A DNA stretch of 64,000 nucleotides from Zymoseptoria tritici IPO323 (GCF_000219625.1 NC_018203.1:372001-436000); one strand, 5' to 3'; shown: positions 11,387 through 23,218, numbered from the stretch's first letter. Notes: a model not told the origin generated them from the letters alone. Program-made: numbers and translations.

Positions 11387-13102
11387 TTTCCTTGATTTTC
11401 CTTACTGCGGAGTGGTATTCGAACAGTGCTGCCTTTACTCTCTCTGTCGGTCCCCTCAGTCCTCCCGCCTTGAGGCGTTCCCACGGGTCGTAGAGCGCTC
11501 TTGTCGAATGCAAGCTTTCTGCTGATTGCATGCGCGAGTTTTTGGAAAGGAGTGCCGAATTCTCCTGGACTGGCGATGCTGAGGTCTACAGCAGGTTTCT
11601 GCTTTGCGATTGTACGGTCCATTGGAATAGGCGGGCTATCATCATTCACCGGAGATAATTCCGCCGGACCAGGCTGGACAGTATCGGTCTCCAGGCTGCG
11701 AGTTGTGTCCTTACGGCTGGCTTTGCTTGTTGGCGAGCTCTTCTTGACACGCTCAGGTCCTTGCGGCAATACACTATCGCCATTGGGGAGTCCTGCACGG
11801 CTCTCCATTGCGACATACCCGAGATTCTCCCGAAGGGCACGCTTGTAAAGAGTGCGCTTGTCCGGTGCAAGCCTGCTGTTGATTGCTTGAGCGACTCTTT
11901 GAAAGTCTGCTGGACCGCCGGTTCGCTCAGTTCGTCTCTGAATGTTGAGGTCGAGAGCAGCCAAATGCAATGCAACGTTGTTCTCCACCGAGCGAGGCGA
12001 CACGTTCCAGCTAGCAATGTTCATCGGCGACTTGTTCTTAACAAGGGCAGATGACTCCAGTAGCTCGATGTCAGCGTCGAGATACTCTTCACGGCTCATA
12101 CCGATACCGTGGTGATCATTGAAAAAGCTTGTCAGAATAATGCTGTCCATGTCGTGCACCAGATTTGCGAGGTAAATAAACTGAAGCTTCATAGCATCCA
12201 GCTGTCGCTCCAGGTCGTGGATCTCGCTCCGTGCTTCTCCAGGATGGCGGGATTTCCCGTAATCTCGCCATGAATGGCGATCGTTCCGAGAGAGATGACC
12301 AGGTTGGGCGGCACGTTGCCCTTTAAATGGAGCGTCAGAGTTCCGCTCTGGCTTGCGACTGACCGGAGCGGAGCGAGGAGGTAGATCGGCGCTCTGTTGT
12401 ATCGGTGTGTGGCGAGGGGTGTGAGCAGGTCGATCGATACTATGCTCGGCTTTTCTTTGTGACTCGCAGTTGTCTTGAGAATGTCGAGCAGGTGGAACGG
12501 CACCGTACCCTCTGAATAGAATCCCGTCTTTATTTGGTGACTTGCGATTCTTTCGAGAAAGGCGAGCAATTGAGTCGGCGCCTGTTTCTTTCGACCTGTT
12601 GATTGCAGGATCTGGACGTTGACCGCTCGGAGACTTCTCGAGCATAGCTACCGATGGTGCTGCCATCGAAGGAGAGAACCGCGGTATCAGAGAGGTGTGA
12701 TGGCAGAGGGTAAGGATTGGAGCTGTGATCCCGGACACGGATTTGCCTCTTGGGACGATGTTGGCGAGAGGACCTTGTGCACTGAGACGATGTCAGCGAA
12801 GCATCGATCCTTGGCATTGGAAAGTTAGCATTCGTGGTCTGTACCGACTTCAGCGGCAACCCTGCCGTTGGAATCCGGCTCCGCATCCCTTCAGACTTTG
12901 TGCATCTCCCGTACCAGGTAGATAAGGTATGCTTGACGCCGCTCGCGATTGAGGTTGCCGAAAGGCTCGCTGTGGTCAATATCGATGCAGTATCTACATG
13001 CCATGACTCCAATGTGGCGGCATTGAGATTGGGAAAAGTGTATGTTAGTCTGCGATGGGAGTCGGCATATATCAGCTTTTTCTCCAGCGCCTCATCGTCC
13101 AT
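11374..13102 (-). CDS. Hypothetical low-complexity protein with internal motif duplication
   Basis: A 454-codon minus-strand frame (11,374-12,738) is the longest in the first 38 kb apart from antisense shadows. Its N-terminal half is basic and disordered (Arg/Ser/Pro/His-rich). A central amphipathic segment with EARSEIHDLERQLDAMKLQF looks like a short coiled coil. The C-terminal half contains a duplicated motif (FQRVAQAINSRLAPDK and FQKLAHAISRKLAFDK). An upstream frame at 12,530-13,102 starting MDDEALEKKL reads as a first exon in a different phase, so a two-exon gene is likely, but several GT-AG pairs are possible and I did not choose one. The N-terminal start of the 454-codon frame is GTG, which supports an upstream exon. 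Function unknown. Confidence 0.5.
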
Positions 13103-14102
13103 GTCTATATGAAGTCTTTAACTCTGTCATTCGACCAACGATTCATGCGGTGTTCGTGGCCCATACCGACCGATTTCGAGGCGACACCACCCGGGTGGGC
13201 AGGATCGCAGCTCTCTGCTTGCACTTCAAGTCATTCTGGACCGCCAAACCTGCTTCGACGTCAGATTGCAAGAGTACGATGGTTCATGATATCTCCACTA
13301 GCAACGATGGCATTTCTGCCTTCTTCCCATGGATGTACATGCATGTATCCCTTTCCACATTTTGTGCCTTCTTGACTGCGTACGTGTCTTCATCCCAGCG
13401 GCGCCTTCTCCAGCACCTTCTTCCTCTACCCCTCCTCATCTTGAAATCCACGGTAGAAGCACTGTTGACTCCCGCATCTCGTGTGGCCATCGGGTAAGCG
13501 TAGTGAGCCTCGCGGAGGTCAGAAGGTTGGTAAAGGCATCGGAAGGGCAGAGGTGTCAGCTCGTGCGTCAAAGTGCAATCGAAGCTGGGCCGTCGTGTTT
13601 GGAGCGCGTGACCAAGAGATACATGATCGAGACGACGTAACATCGAGGCGACGAGATGCGGAACAAAGGTGAGCAGAAAGTAAGGGTCAGTAATGAAGGA
13701 AGGTATTTAAGAGGTCGAGCAAGTTGAGCAAGTCGAGTTACTTCGATGGCCGGGAGAACGTCGGGATTTTGACCCCGCCGGACACTGCTTCCAATCTCAC
13801 TCTCCTCCTCGTGGACTCGGAATGCGACCGATCAATCCACTCACACCACCACCACCACCCTCATTCGCTGCCACCGGTCGATTGCATCACGATGTCCGGC
13901 ACCATACTTTTTCCGGGTATCACGGGCCGCTTCTTCGAGCGCGCGCCTGCCTGCGCATCTCGCCTCCTGGCCTCAGCACCCACGGCCCTCACATGAGCGT
14001 CCACACCGACAACACAGCGATTCCGCTCCTTCCCTCCCATCTCACCTTCGCGCTCCAGACGAGGCCGCCCACACCCGCGCCCGCGTCAGGTGATCAGACG
14101 AT
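13103..14102. other. No confident gene
   Basis: Short frames only. A His/Pro-rich stretch near 13,840-13,870 (CACCACCACCAC) precedes the coiled-coil gene and may be untranslated leader or coding in an unresolved exon. Confidence 0.35.
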
Positions 14103-14786
14103 GTGTCATCGAGGGAAGAGGTCCTCCGGTCATCTTCTTTTTCTCTCGACCTTTGCCTGACCTCTATACACCCGACAAACGACGAGCCCTTCGACTTCAG
14201 CGCACCCACACCTTCACGATCGCGACCATGCACCAGGATCACTGCAATCATCAGGTCCACGCCAGTGAACAGCAGAACGCCGCGCAGCAGACGCCCGAGA
14301 ATTACACGACCAAAGGTGAGCTCATGCCCGTGGACCCCAATGCCCGACTGCATGGCTAAGCTCCCAGAAAGAGAAGATAGCTCAATTGTTTGAAACGCTG
14401 GAGGTGCTGGAAGGCTTTTGCAAAGAGCAGAAGGTGAAGGAGAAGGAGTGGCCGCGGAGACTCGGTGTACTCTGTTCCGTCACGAAGGCACTGCTTCAGA
14501 GAGAGAAAGGAATTGCGAAGCTGAAAGAGGAGAACCCGCGTCTGGAGCACGACAACCATCGTTTGAAGAACGACAACCAGCGTCTGGAAGACGAGAATCG
14601 GCGTCTCTGGAAGCTCGTCGAGGTCATACGCGACGATGAGATTGATATCAACTTTCCGACTCTCTTCGAAGAGTTCGCGTCAGTCAATTGTCCTCCTTTC
14701 AGCACAGTGCTCGACTGCTGACCCAGTGCAGGTATGGAGAAGCCCTCCACGAGCTCGAGGAGCTCGAAGAGGCTCAACTCAAGTAA
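14103..14786 (+). CDS. Coiled-coil (leucine-zipper-like) protein, three exons
   Basis: Three exons fit one phase. Exon 1 ends at 14,315; intron 14,316-14,367 (52 bp, GTGAGC...CTCCCAG); exon 2 runs 14,368-14,678; intron 14,679-14,731 (53 bp, GTCAGT, branch CTGAC, CAG); exon 3 is 14,732-14,786 with TAA. The second exon holds repeated heptad-like units (RLEHDNHRLKNDNQRLEDEN), followed by a short acidic segment and a terminal LEELEE helix, so it should form a parallel coiled coil. The true start is uncertain: the exon-1 frame reaches back to about 14,103 without an ATG, so an upstream exon may exist. bZIP-like spacing is present but no basic DNA-binding region is obvious, so a transcription factor call is not justified. 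Confidence 0.6.
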
Positions 14787-17013
14787 GCAGGAAACTTTGG
14801 CCGTCGAGAGCATTTGGTGTGGAGAAGGAAGGTCGTGTGGTGAAAGAGATGAAGTTGATGAACAGCTGGAGGCGGATACAAGAGATGCTATCACGTTCAT
14901 CCCGCAATCATAAAGGAGGACTGGCATTATACCCCGAAATTGCAGCTTGAGGCGGAGACACGTCGTGAAACACAGACGCAAGACTGCCACCGGACACGCC
15001 TGCAGAGTCCACATGATCGCACAGACCAAACAGCAAGCAGAATCGTATGACTATCTTGTCGGTCCTCCTGCTCCAATCCTGGTACTGCCCGCACATCATC
15101 TTCCTGCGCACGATTTCGCACAGCAGCCTGCTTACAGAGCGCTGAGAACTGTAAGCTGCCGAGACCCCATGTTCGAAGTGCACGCTGCCATCTTTCTTGA
15201 ATCATCGATAGCGGGTTCCGAGTTCGTGGACCTCCATCCTGACTTGTACGAGCCAGTCTTGACACGTTCGAACCGCTTGAAGGCGACTGAGGCCCGTACA
15301 GACGGACGCCACATGCCATAGGCCCGGTCTGAGACAAATAAAATCCATCGATCGAGGAACACCCATCGCAGTCCATGCAACGATGCAAAAGATCTTGCGG
15401 GACCAGTCCCCGAGGTCGTCACCGCTCGATACAATTCGTCCGGAACTTTCACAGGGTGAGTCGCTGCACCGATGGGCGCAGCATTCGCATCGCTATTACG
15501 AAAGCCATTTTCCACATGTTTGGAGAGGACAGCATACCGATAAATGGACGGTCCCGCGGTCTGCAGCGTCAGCGCGGCGGAAGAGGAGTCTCCATCTCGT
15601 TCTCCCATCTCGGTCTGCAACAGTTGGGTTCGCACACGGCGACCCGGTTGGTCCTTTTGATGCCCGGCTCGATGTCCGCATCTTCGATCGAGCTCAGACC
15701 ACGAAATGGAGCAGATGCAGTTTCATGTATGGGATGTGCGCCTGTTTTCTCGATGCGTTCGCACTGGGTTGACTTTGCGATATTGCAGGAATACCTCAAA
15801 ATCGGCGCGCTGCAACGTGGGATGCAGCACATTCGCAGGTCGGTGCTTTCCACTGCCTTGATAATGGCAAGGTCAAGCAGGTCTTTCGTTGCTTCCAGCT
15901 CCTAAGGGATCAATCGCATCCGATCACTAAGTACCGAATTTGAAGAATCTCTCTCAAAGATCGAGGTCGGAGCCAGTGAGGACAATGTCAGCAATGGATA
16001 TAACGCCACATCACAACACTTCGACATGACCTTAGCGAGATCGAGGCAAACAGGAAATCTCAAAGTGCGCCGCAACGGAATCTGAGCGCAAGCGAGGATT
16101 CGATCACTCCCTCTGGACCTGATATCGCGGCAATGGCCTAATCTGTGGACTCCACCGTCTCTAACGGAACATCTTCCACGAACGCTGTGGACGACGAGAT
16201 GACCTCGATGAGATCAACCGCCGAGCGATCCTCGCCCACCTCATCGGCGATACGTAGCCTCCACGAGGGTGACTACCGAGCAAAGCTGTATCAACATAGA
16301 TGGGCAGAGGGTGATCCTGTACTCTCTACAGTCTTTCACGATGCTTAGATCCTTACAGAAGAGACACACTCCCCCAGGGGCGACAAGAGGGCGCTGTCCG
16401 GAGCAGCACAATGCATCCACTCCAGGCTCTGTGTTTCGCTCTCAGTAGCCGAGATGAGTCGGTCGGTCGCTTGCTCCCCCGCTTGAAGTGCTTCTTCGCG
16501 GCCCCGGCACAGTAGTTGAGAGCTTTCGCTCCCACGAGGCAAAGCTTTGTGCCGGTGGCAAGTCGCGCAGGCAGGGGACGCGGGCAGTGGAAGGGGGATC
16601 GCACCGAAGATCACGACCAGCCTTGGTAAAGTCGGTACCCAACGAGCAGCAAAGACCAAGCTCTTGTAGACTTGCCTCTCGACCTGGTAGACGCCTCTGG
16701 GTTAGCTGCCCTGCCTTCGAGGCACTTAGTGCCGCTTTGCTGTCGTCGAGACCGGCGGCGAGGGCGGAGAGGCGGTGCTGTTGGTAGTGGTAGTAATCTT
16801 ACCTTGTTGGAAGGATGTGGCGAGCACGCGGCGTAAGGAGAGGAGCGCGACCCATGCCATTTTGCATCCACGCCCCATATAACGGGAATGCCTAGGGGTC
16901 ATTTCTTTCCTCTTTCACCTCACTTAACCTCCGCACACCAACCTCTTCCCCGACTCACTCACCTGGTTCTCTTCAACTAACTACTTAACCTGGCCCTTCT
17001 TTGCATCTTTAGG
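14787..17013. other. No confident gene
   Basis: Short competing frames on both strands. Plus-strand frames at 15,375-15,905 and minus-strand 15,132-15,635 overlap heavily and neither is convincing. No repeat structure was seen. Confidence 0.35.
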
Positions 17014-17280
17014 ATGGCGCTACTCCATCCCCTGTCGTCGCCTACATCGCTCCTTTAGGCGCACCAGCTGAAGCGGGAGCACGGCTACCTGCTCGAACGG
17101 ATGCAAAGGCTTAAAGCCGAAAGCGCTAGACTTAACTCGCGCAACAAGGCCATCGAGACGAACGCTAGCAAGGACGACCTGGCTGCGCTTGCCGAGCAAG
17201 TGCGCTGTCCCAAATCTCCTTATCTCCCTGAGATTCCTCCTTACAATGTTTAGGAACGAGCATTAGAATCGAGATTGCCA
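17014..17280 (+). pseudogene. Coiled-coil paralogue with in-frame TAG at a tryptophan position
   Basis: From ATG 17,014 the frame reads 14 codons, then TAG (17,056-17,058), then 47 codons of charged helix beginning AHQLKREHGYLLERMQ. A good 54-bp intron (17,200-17,253, GTGCGC...TTTAG) follows. The segment around the TAG matches a minus-strand sequence at about 25,350-25,430 that reads SPTSLLWAHQLQREHDYLLN, where the codon is TGG. The TAG therefore stands in place of an ancestral Trp, as RIP of TGG would give. Downstream exons are not resolved. Function unknown; a charged helical (coiled-coil) family specific to this lineage is inferred. Confidence 0.5.
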
Positions 17281-19384
17281 TTGAAGCCTACAACGTTAAC
17301 TCCTCTCTGACTAACAGTTGGCCGAAGACATCGACGGAGACCGTCTGCGTTAAGTCCGAAGTCTTTTCGGTCTGTAAGCCTACCCTCGCAGATAGGTAAG
17401 GTATAAGTATGCGTATAGCCGGATGAGATGCGAACTCAGTCTCAGAACGTCCAAGCCAGAGCCACAGAGTCCGTTAGTCTGGACCCGACCACAAGTGAAA
17501 AGCAGCGGGGCAACAGTCTCGCTCAAGACTTTCTATCCAACAGCAGCCGCTTATTCCGCAGAGAGCTACCACCGTCACCGTGCTCAGGGAGAGGTGTGTC
17601 ATGGCAAGAAGCAGTTGTAGGTATGGTCGGTCATTGTGGAATGAAGCTCCACATTTGCGGCTCGGGAGAGGAGCAGGATCTGGCCTCCGCGCGCAAGCGA
17701 CTCCTTCTGCAAATAGGCATGCAGTTTTGGAACCGCCAGCGAACCTCTCCCTTAACGATCCGGCCAGCAAGCGTGCATCAGATTAACCGACCAGAGCACA
17801 GGAGTCCTCATACTGCCCGCCGCAAGTTGAATCTTATCAGCCCGGTCCAATCTCTTTACTAGATCTGGACGTGTTAGCAGCCTGTTGAAGCAGCCTCCAG
17901 ACGACACTCGAAGGGAAGCTCAGCCGAGCAGCAGCTCGTTGGTGTGAACCGGAGTAACAACAGAATGCAGGATCTCTACTCGCGATGGAGTATCCTTCCG
18001 CGCTTTGTAGGAGCCGTTTCACTCGACGGAACGACCTGCTCCATCCTCGTTTGTTGCTCCGCGTGCTCAGAAGCCCTCCAATGCCCGAGCGATTCTCATG
18101 CGGCTTCCCAACAAAGTCCATGAGAAATGTATGGTAACTCGATCACTTTCACTTCCCCAACGACACCCAATAACAGATCCCATGGCCATCGCATTGGGCA
18201 TCGTGTCCTTCCATTCTTCCAATTGTCCGCCAGCTTTGGGATAAGGAGTTGCAAGCACCTGCCCTTCGGCATTGTGTTTTCCTGCAAGTCGAGGCATTCA
18301 CCGTTTCATCCGATCTCCACTCTGACTTCTACTCGGTCACCACAACGCACCACCGGGCGCACACAGTCGCGCTCCGCGATATTCGAACTACCCTGCATAG
18401 ACTATTTCCCTCTATACGGTTGCTTCTCTCGGGACCTCGCCGCCGAGTTCAAGACATCCTTCAAGCAAGTTGAACAAGAGTATACAGTGGTCACCTTTCA
18501 CGTCTAGAAGCTGAAATCTGGGTACTCGTGCTTTCAGAATCCGCGTCCTTTCCGGGCATGCGTTGGCTTGCTCTGCCGTACCGGCAAGTCTTCAGCAGGA
18601 TTTCAGCTTCCAATCTGCACGAGGTCAAAGATCGATGGTCGAAGGCTTGGGTGAAGTAAGTCTGAATAGTCAAGAGCCGGTTGCGAGCCATGGCTCATGG
18701 CTGTGATGCGGGCATCTGGCTTCTCGCCCGGCGATTGCTCACGTAACCACGTCCTGTAAGTCGGCTCAACGTCCCCGGAGCAGTCCCTTTCCGATGCGGT
18801 CTACTCGGACAGACATGGGCCCCGCAGGCGCGCAATGCCAAACGGCTTGTCTGGAACGGAGGCCGGCCTACCTCTTTGTCTGCTCCATGTGCACAAGCTT
18901 CTTTTCATATCCTACTGGCACAAATGAAACACCTGCTTCTTCCCCGCACGCACGTTTCCTTCCACTCTTGTTGATAGAATTTCACTGCTCCTGAACTTTC
19001 CTTCGTCTATCTCTCCTAGCACGAAAGCGGTCATCCTTGCGGTCATTCCATGGGAGATGTCTCATCCTCCTTCTGATCGTATCACCACAGTTTACCCTGC
19101 GATGATATGGCCATAGTCTTGGTCGATGAAGGCGACGCTCTCCACTAGTGCTGGAAGATCGCAACGCTAAGGGCGGAGACCGTGTGATGCAAAGACTGTG
19201 AAGAAAGCTGTCCTGCGGACCTTGGCTGCCGCGATCGGGCTTGACAACGACGACACGGACAACGTCTCTGGACGTCCAGATTGCCTCTCTTCTCTTCTAC
19301 TCGACAATGGCTTGAAGTACAGCTCTGCTTGAAGAGTGCATCATCAGAATTGGCAGGCGACATGATCTTGTACTCATTTCTGGG
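17281..19384. other. No confident gene
   Basis: Short frames only on both strands. Nothing with clear coding structure or repeats was found. Confidence 0.35.
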
Positions 19385-20270
19385 CTTAACCGAGAGACGC
19401 AAAGAACTCGGTTCGGATGATGCACGGCAAAGCCTCGCGGTTCATCAGGCTCTCGTTGACAAGATGACCGCGTACCTCACGGAGCTCCTGATTTCTCCAG
19501 TCATCGGATTGCCGAGATCCGTAGTGCCGTTCGCGGCAAAGAGCCCAGCCAGCCAGCCAGCGCACCTCCTGTCCAACACCGTTGAGCCGGTGAAAAAGTA
19601 CGCCAGAGTGGGACGTTACAGAAGGCGATGGGAAGCCCAATTGCCGAGAAGAACCAAGAATAGTGCGGTTGGCGATGATGAGCGAGAAGGCAGCAAGGAT
19701 CGTGCGACAGCGAGCAAGATGAACATGGCATCTTCGGTAAGGCCACGGCTGAGGACCTCAGGCCTCTGATGCTCCTTGCAGTCTAGCTTGTCAAAAAGCT
19801 CTGGCATGATCACTCCGTAGTCGGCTGGCAAAGGCAAGACCAGCCAGAGTGACGTTGGTAAGAAGCCTGGTGGAGAGCGCAAAGGGTAGGAGAATGTAAA
19901 CGGCGAAGATTGCTAACACTGGAATCGAGACTCAAGCCAGCGTTACCTGGATCAAGGCTGTCGAAAGGGCTTGTACAGAGAAGAACGATCATATCGTCAA
20001 TAAAGAGCCGAATCTGGCCTCACCGATGGAAACTTTGCCAGCATTTGTGAAGACCTGGAAAAGCGGATGACCACTACTTTCATGCCTTCTGGCAAAAGTC
20101 TGCAACCAAGTGCGCAAACCGGGATCGGACGGATGTTTGTACCAAGTGTAGGAAGCCAGAGAAAATGAATATTCAAGCATGGGGTAGCGTTCAAAGTAGA
20201 GCGTTGAAAGGTCATTGAACATACCGCGGCAGGAGCGAATGAACGAGGGTGTGCTGGCCTTGACCACGAT
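19385..20270 (-). pseudogene. Broken membrane-protein-like relic
   Basis: Minus-strand segments in three frames read like one protein: a soluble part at 20,267-19,989 (contains LEYSFSLASYTWYKHP), a hydrophobic segment near 19,930-19,840 (SIPVLAIFAVYILLPFAL) and a segment at 19,810-19,700 ending in another hydrophobic helix (MFILLAVARSLL). Stops at about 19,990 and 19,940 and frame changes interrupt them. Some could be introns, but at least one gap is under 40 bp. Function not recognised; a one- to three-helix membrane protein is the best description. Confidence 0.35.
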
Positions 20271-20317
20271 GATGGAGAGGGTAGTGCCTCATCAGATGGC
20301 GAGCACGACCAGATGTT

Positions 20318-20420
20318 CATTCCGCGGCTCTCCATCGTACGGCTTTTCATCTCACGGCTCTCCATCTCCCGGCCTTGCATTGTACGGCCGTCTATCGTAC
20401 GGCGCTCCGTCGAATGGCTC
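20318..20420. repeat. 15-bp minisatellite (CGTACGGCTCTCCAT-like)
   Basis: Six to seven degenerate 15-bp units with the core TACGGC or CACGGC then TCTCCAT. Being a multiple of three, the array encodes a pentapeptide repeat in every frame (plus: GSPSYG-like; minus: MESRE-like). Confidence 0.75.
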
Positions 20421-20740
20421 GCATTGCTCCTACCGGCGATCGGTCTCCGAACCGTCTCGCCTTCTCCGGACTCGCCTCAAAGCTCCTCATTGATAGGATC
20501 GCCAGCCTCGTCGTCAATCATCATCTCCTCTCCCAGTCCATCTATACCAACATCCTCCGCTCTATGCCGCCCGTCTGCTTGCCGAAACTCTTTAAACCCG
20601 CACTACTAGCTTCTATGGCCTTCACGATCTTGGCTTGTCCCCACGGCATAGCTCGCGGTGTTTACATCTGACCTTATCGTGGCCGTTGATTCGCGGTCGG
20701 GAATCAGGAGGTGCTCGCCGTAGCTATAAATGATATCTGC

Positions 20741-21126
20741 TTATCGGTCGAAGGCATTCGCCATGGAACGAGCCTTAAGCATGGCAGTCTCGCACGGCGC
20801 AGAGTAGTTGGAAGCGGACCGTTCTTTCTCGGCACCTTCTAGGAATGGGCGAATGCTCGACTCTACAGCAAGGTATGCACCAAAATGTCGGACTAGTAAG
20901 CCAAATGCTGCAGTATCCGGTATTTGGGCGACGATGCCTCGCAATTCCGCCATTTTTCGCGAAGAAGAGCGGAGTAGCGATGGAAGCTAACGGACTCGTT
21001 GGACTTGCTTGTGACTTTGGCGACCACGATTCGATTTTGGAGGGATCTTTGGCGCGGATGCGGAGCAAGCGAATACCGCCGAGGGTCTTCTCGTCGGTCA
21101 AGTCGGTGAGTTCGCAGGCCGGTCAA
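20741..21126 (-). pseudogene. Frameshifted coding relic, unknown family
   Basis: Three short minus-strand frames chain into one protein-like reading. The first contains DEKTLGGIRLLRIRAKDP (about 21,095-21,040), the second VVAKVTSKSNESVSFHRYSA (about 21,035-20,970) and the third MAELRGIVAQIPDTAAFG, which runs to the stop at 20,741. The junctions are too tight for introns, so two frameshifts are inferred. The last part continues with a helical segment ending at MANAFDR. Family unknown. Confidence 0.5.
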
Positions 21127-21758
21127 AATTCCGGATGAGTAAAATCAATGTCCCCGAAGTGGCCAGGACAGAGGCGAAAGAGGCAGAGAAGGGCACAAGA
21201 TTGCGAAGGAGCTCACGATGGCGGTGGCAGTATTTGTGCTCGAGATTCCTCAGTTACATTGTACTGGAGTGCCTGACCTCTTGCATCTCTGCCGACGGGA
21301 ACTTGCGGAGTCGTGTTGTGTCGCAACGAGTCGACGACGTATCACATATGTATTTTGGAGAGAGTGGGCAAGATGCGGCCTTTGACGACTTTTATGGAGG
21401 TCTTCTTTCCGAGGATGAAGACTTTTTTGGACGAGCAACTCTGTAGAGCGAGGTTTGAAGACTTGAAAAGATGTTTGAAGACCTGTCAAAATTTGGAAGC
21501 TTGAATATCTGAGACTTCGAAGCTTTTCTTGACCAACGTTGTCCGGTGCTCACTCCCATTGACCATTTGCTTGATCCAGGTTCTGCTACCTTCCATCTAA
21601 CATTCGCAGCTCGCATTGACGCCGTCTCCACCAGACTTTTTCCTCGAACATGAGCAAAACTGAAAGCCTGCTAGACCAGTGTGCTCAGACAGCTGCGAGG
21701 CGTGTCAGTACAGTTCAGAGAGAAAGAGGAGACCTGACGACGTACTCGCAGTCAAGGC

Positions 21759-22127
21759 TCAACGCAACATGCAGGTGAGCATGAAGACCACAAAGATCCC
21801 CAAAGCCGTGACCATGGCCGTAACCATGTGCTCTTCCATCACCATGGAGGGTCCACAAGCGCCCTGGAACACAGCGGTGAAGTTCTCCTGCACGGCACGG
21901 GCACATTCGGGATGAGTGGCGACGTAAGCTTCGAGATTGACCAGAGCGTTGTGCAGGGCTTGGTGGGCGTTTTGGAGGGTCTCGGTGGTGTTCTCGTCGA
22001 GAGGGAGGACCGCGGTGGCGAGAGTGTAGGTGGTATTGGCAGCCTGTTAAGCGGCTGCAGCGACGGCCGAAAGGACCTTGGTGGTATTAGCAACGTCCAT
22101 GTTGTCTGTAGTGATGAGGTCGTCCAT
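21759..22127 (-). pseudogene. Small single-pass membrane glycoprotein with in-frame TAA
   Basis: From ATG at 22,127 the frame runs 122 codons to TGA at 21,759-21,761. It contains at least four N-glycosylation sequons (NTT twice, ENTTE, NFTA), two Cys, and a C-terminal hydrophobic helix (MVTAMVTALGIFVVFMLTC) consistent with a tail anchor. Codon 27 is TAA (22,047-22,049), directly followed by CAG, within an Ala/Gln-rich stretch. CAA to TAA is the RIP-type change. The rest is clearly coding in composition. An upstream 3' splice site (branch GCTGAC, TAG at about 22,142) just before the ATG suggests a preceding exon. Function unknown. Confidence 0.6.
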
Positions 22128-22207
22128 CTTAATGAGGCTACACAGTGGTCAGCTATGCACGTAGCATATTTGGTAGTTTAGCCTACATCATGTCTGCTCT
22201 TGAGTTC

Positions 22208-22411
22208 TCAGATCTTGGAGCGATGGTGGAGGTCGATAGCAGGAAGGAAGTGGTCGACGATGAAGAGGAGCACAGAGAAGTAGGAAGATCCAACAAGGTA
22301 CGAACGTCCAGTCAGCTCAGACATCTCGCTCGCTATCGCATCCGCCGTTTGTGCACACGAAACACCAGCAATGTCGTATATGCAGGCAGCCGTCGGGTAG
22401 AGGTCCTGCAA
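22208..22411 (-). CDS. Hypothetical small protein with one hydrophobic segment, possibly upstream exon
   Basis: A 67-codon minus-strand frame (MQDLYPTAACIYDIAG...) with a hydrophobic stretch near the C-terminus (SYFSVLLFIVDHFL). It lies 80 bp upstream of the glycoprotein frame and may be its 5' exon. A 50-bp GTAGGC...TGTAG intron is present between them, but the phases do not join without a stop. No family recognised. Confidence 0.4.
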   Translation of the reverse strand: MQDLYPTAACIYDIAGVSCAQTADAIASEMSELTGRSYLVGSSYFSVLLFIVDHFLPAIDLHHRSKI

Positions 22412-22476
22412 AGTACGGTGCTGATCTGATCCGCGATTGTTGTGACGGCAAACACGACGTTAATATTGCTCTCTCG

Positions 22477-22852
22477 CAGTGCTCTTCATGGTGTGGTTAG
22501 CTTGGTTGCTGGTAGTGGTTCATACGGTTACTAGTTAGTATAGTAAGGCCTCGCCGGTCTCTTAGTTAGTTTTGGTGCGAGATAGATTCTTTACCGGTAA
22601 CTAACAGAAATAGTAAAAACGGCGACAGCGAGGTCGAGAAGCGCGGACTAGGAGAACTCGCTCTATAGTACTAGAAATTAAGCCGACGGGATCGACTTAC
22701 GACCCTAGGAGGGCTACGGAACGACATTGTCGTCGCTACTAAAAAAGTCACTTTTTAGCCCCTTAGCGGTGGAGTTGGTGTAAGCCGGCGGTTTAGTTGT
22801 TGGTGGTGGTGACGGCCTGATTTTACCGGTAACCACACCATGAAGAGCACTG
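22477..22852. mobile_element. hAT-type MITE (376 bp) with 8-bp target duplication
   Basis: Perfect 23-bp terminal inverted repeats beginning CAGTGCTCTTCATGGTGTGG occupy 22,477-22,499 and 22,830-22,852. They are flanked by identical 8-bp repeats CTCTCTCG at 22,469-22,476 and 22,853-22,860. No coding capacity. Apart from CAGTG the termini differ from the 9.9 kb MITE, so it is a second family. The interior contains the palindrome TTACCGGTAA twice (about 22,593 and 22,822) and is fairly poor in CpA, suggesting partial RIP. Confidence 0.92.
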
Positions 22853-23030
22853 CTCTCTCGCCCTCCCGTCACAGCGCTAGGCGGAGTATCAACCGTCAAA
22901 AGCGACATTGCTATTGCCTGACTTCGAACCAAAGGCCAGCGAAAAGCATGGGGCGTTCTCGAGATGGGATTCTCAAGGGCGTAGGACATGGAAACCTTCA
23001 ATCTGGACCAAGGTGAACGTGCAGGGTACG

Positions 23031-23185
23031 CTGTGATGTTGGCATGATCCTGGTGACTGGAGTTCCGTCATGGTGCACCGTACGCCGTGATGTAGGATAG
23101 ATCCTGGTGAGTGGAATTCGATTATGCATCGTACGCCGTGATGTTGGAAAGATCCCGGTGAGTGGAGTTCCGTGAGAGCGCTTCC
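23031..23185. repeat. Tandem array, three units of about 52-57 bp
   Basis: Three copies of a unit with cores GTACGCCGTGATGT, GATCCTGGTGA and TGGAGTTCCGT. The array lies in a minus-strand frame (22,973-23,347) where it would encode a HSPGSFQHHGVRC-like repeat; an overlapping minus frame also stays open. Confidence 0.8.
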
Positions 23186-23218
23186 AGTTGCCATGCATGC
23201 TCCGGTGAACAGGTGAAG

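Noticed and set aside
10818..11525. 235-codon plus-strand frame
   Set aside because: Cys/Leu/Phe-rich with no start context; opposite strand frames have better coding character.
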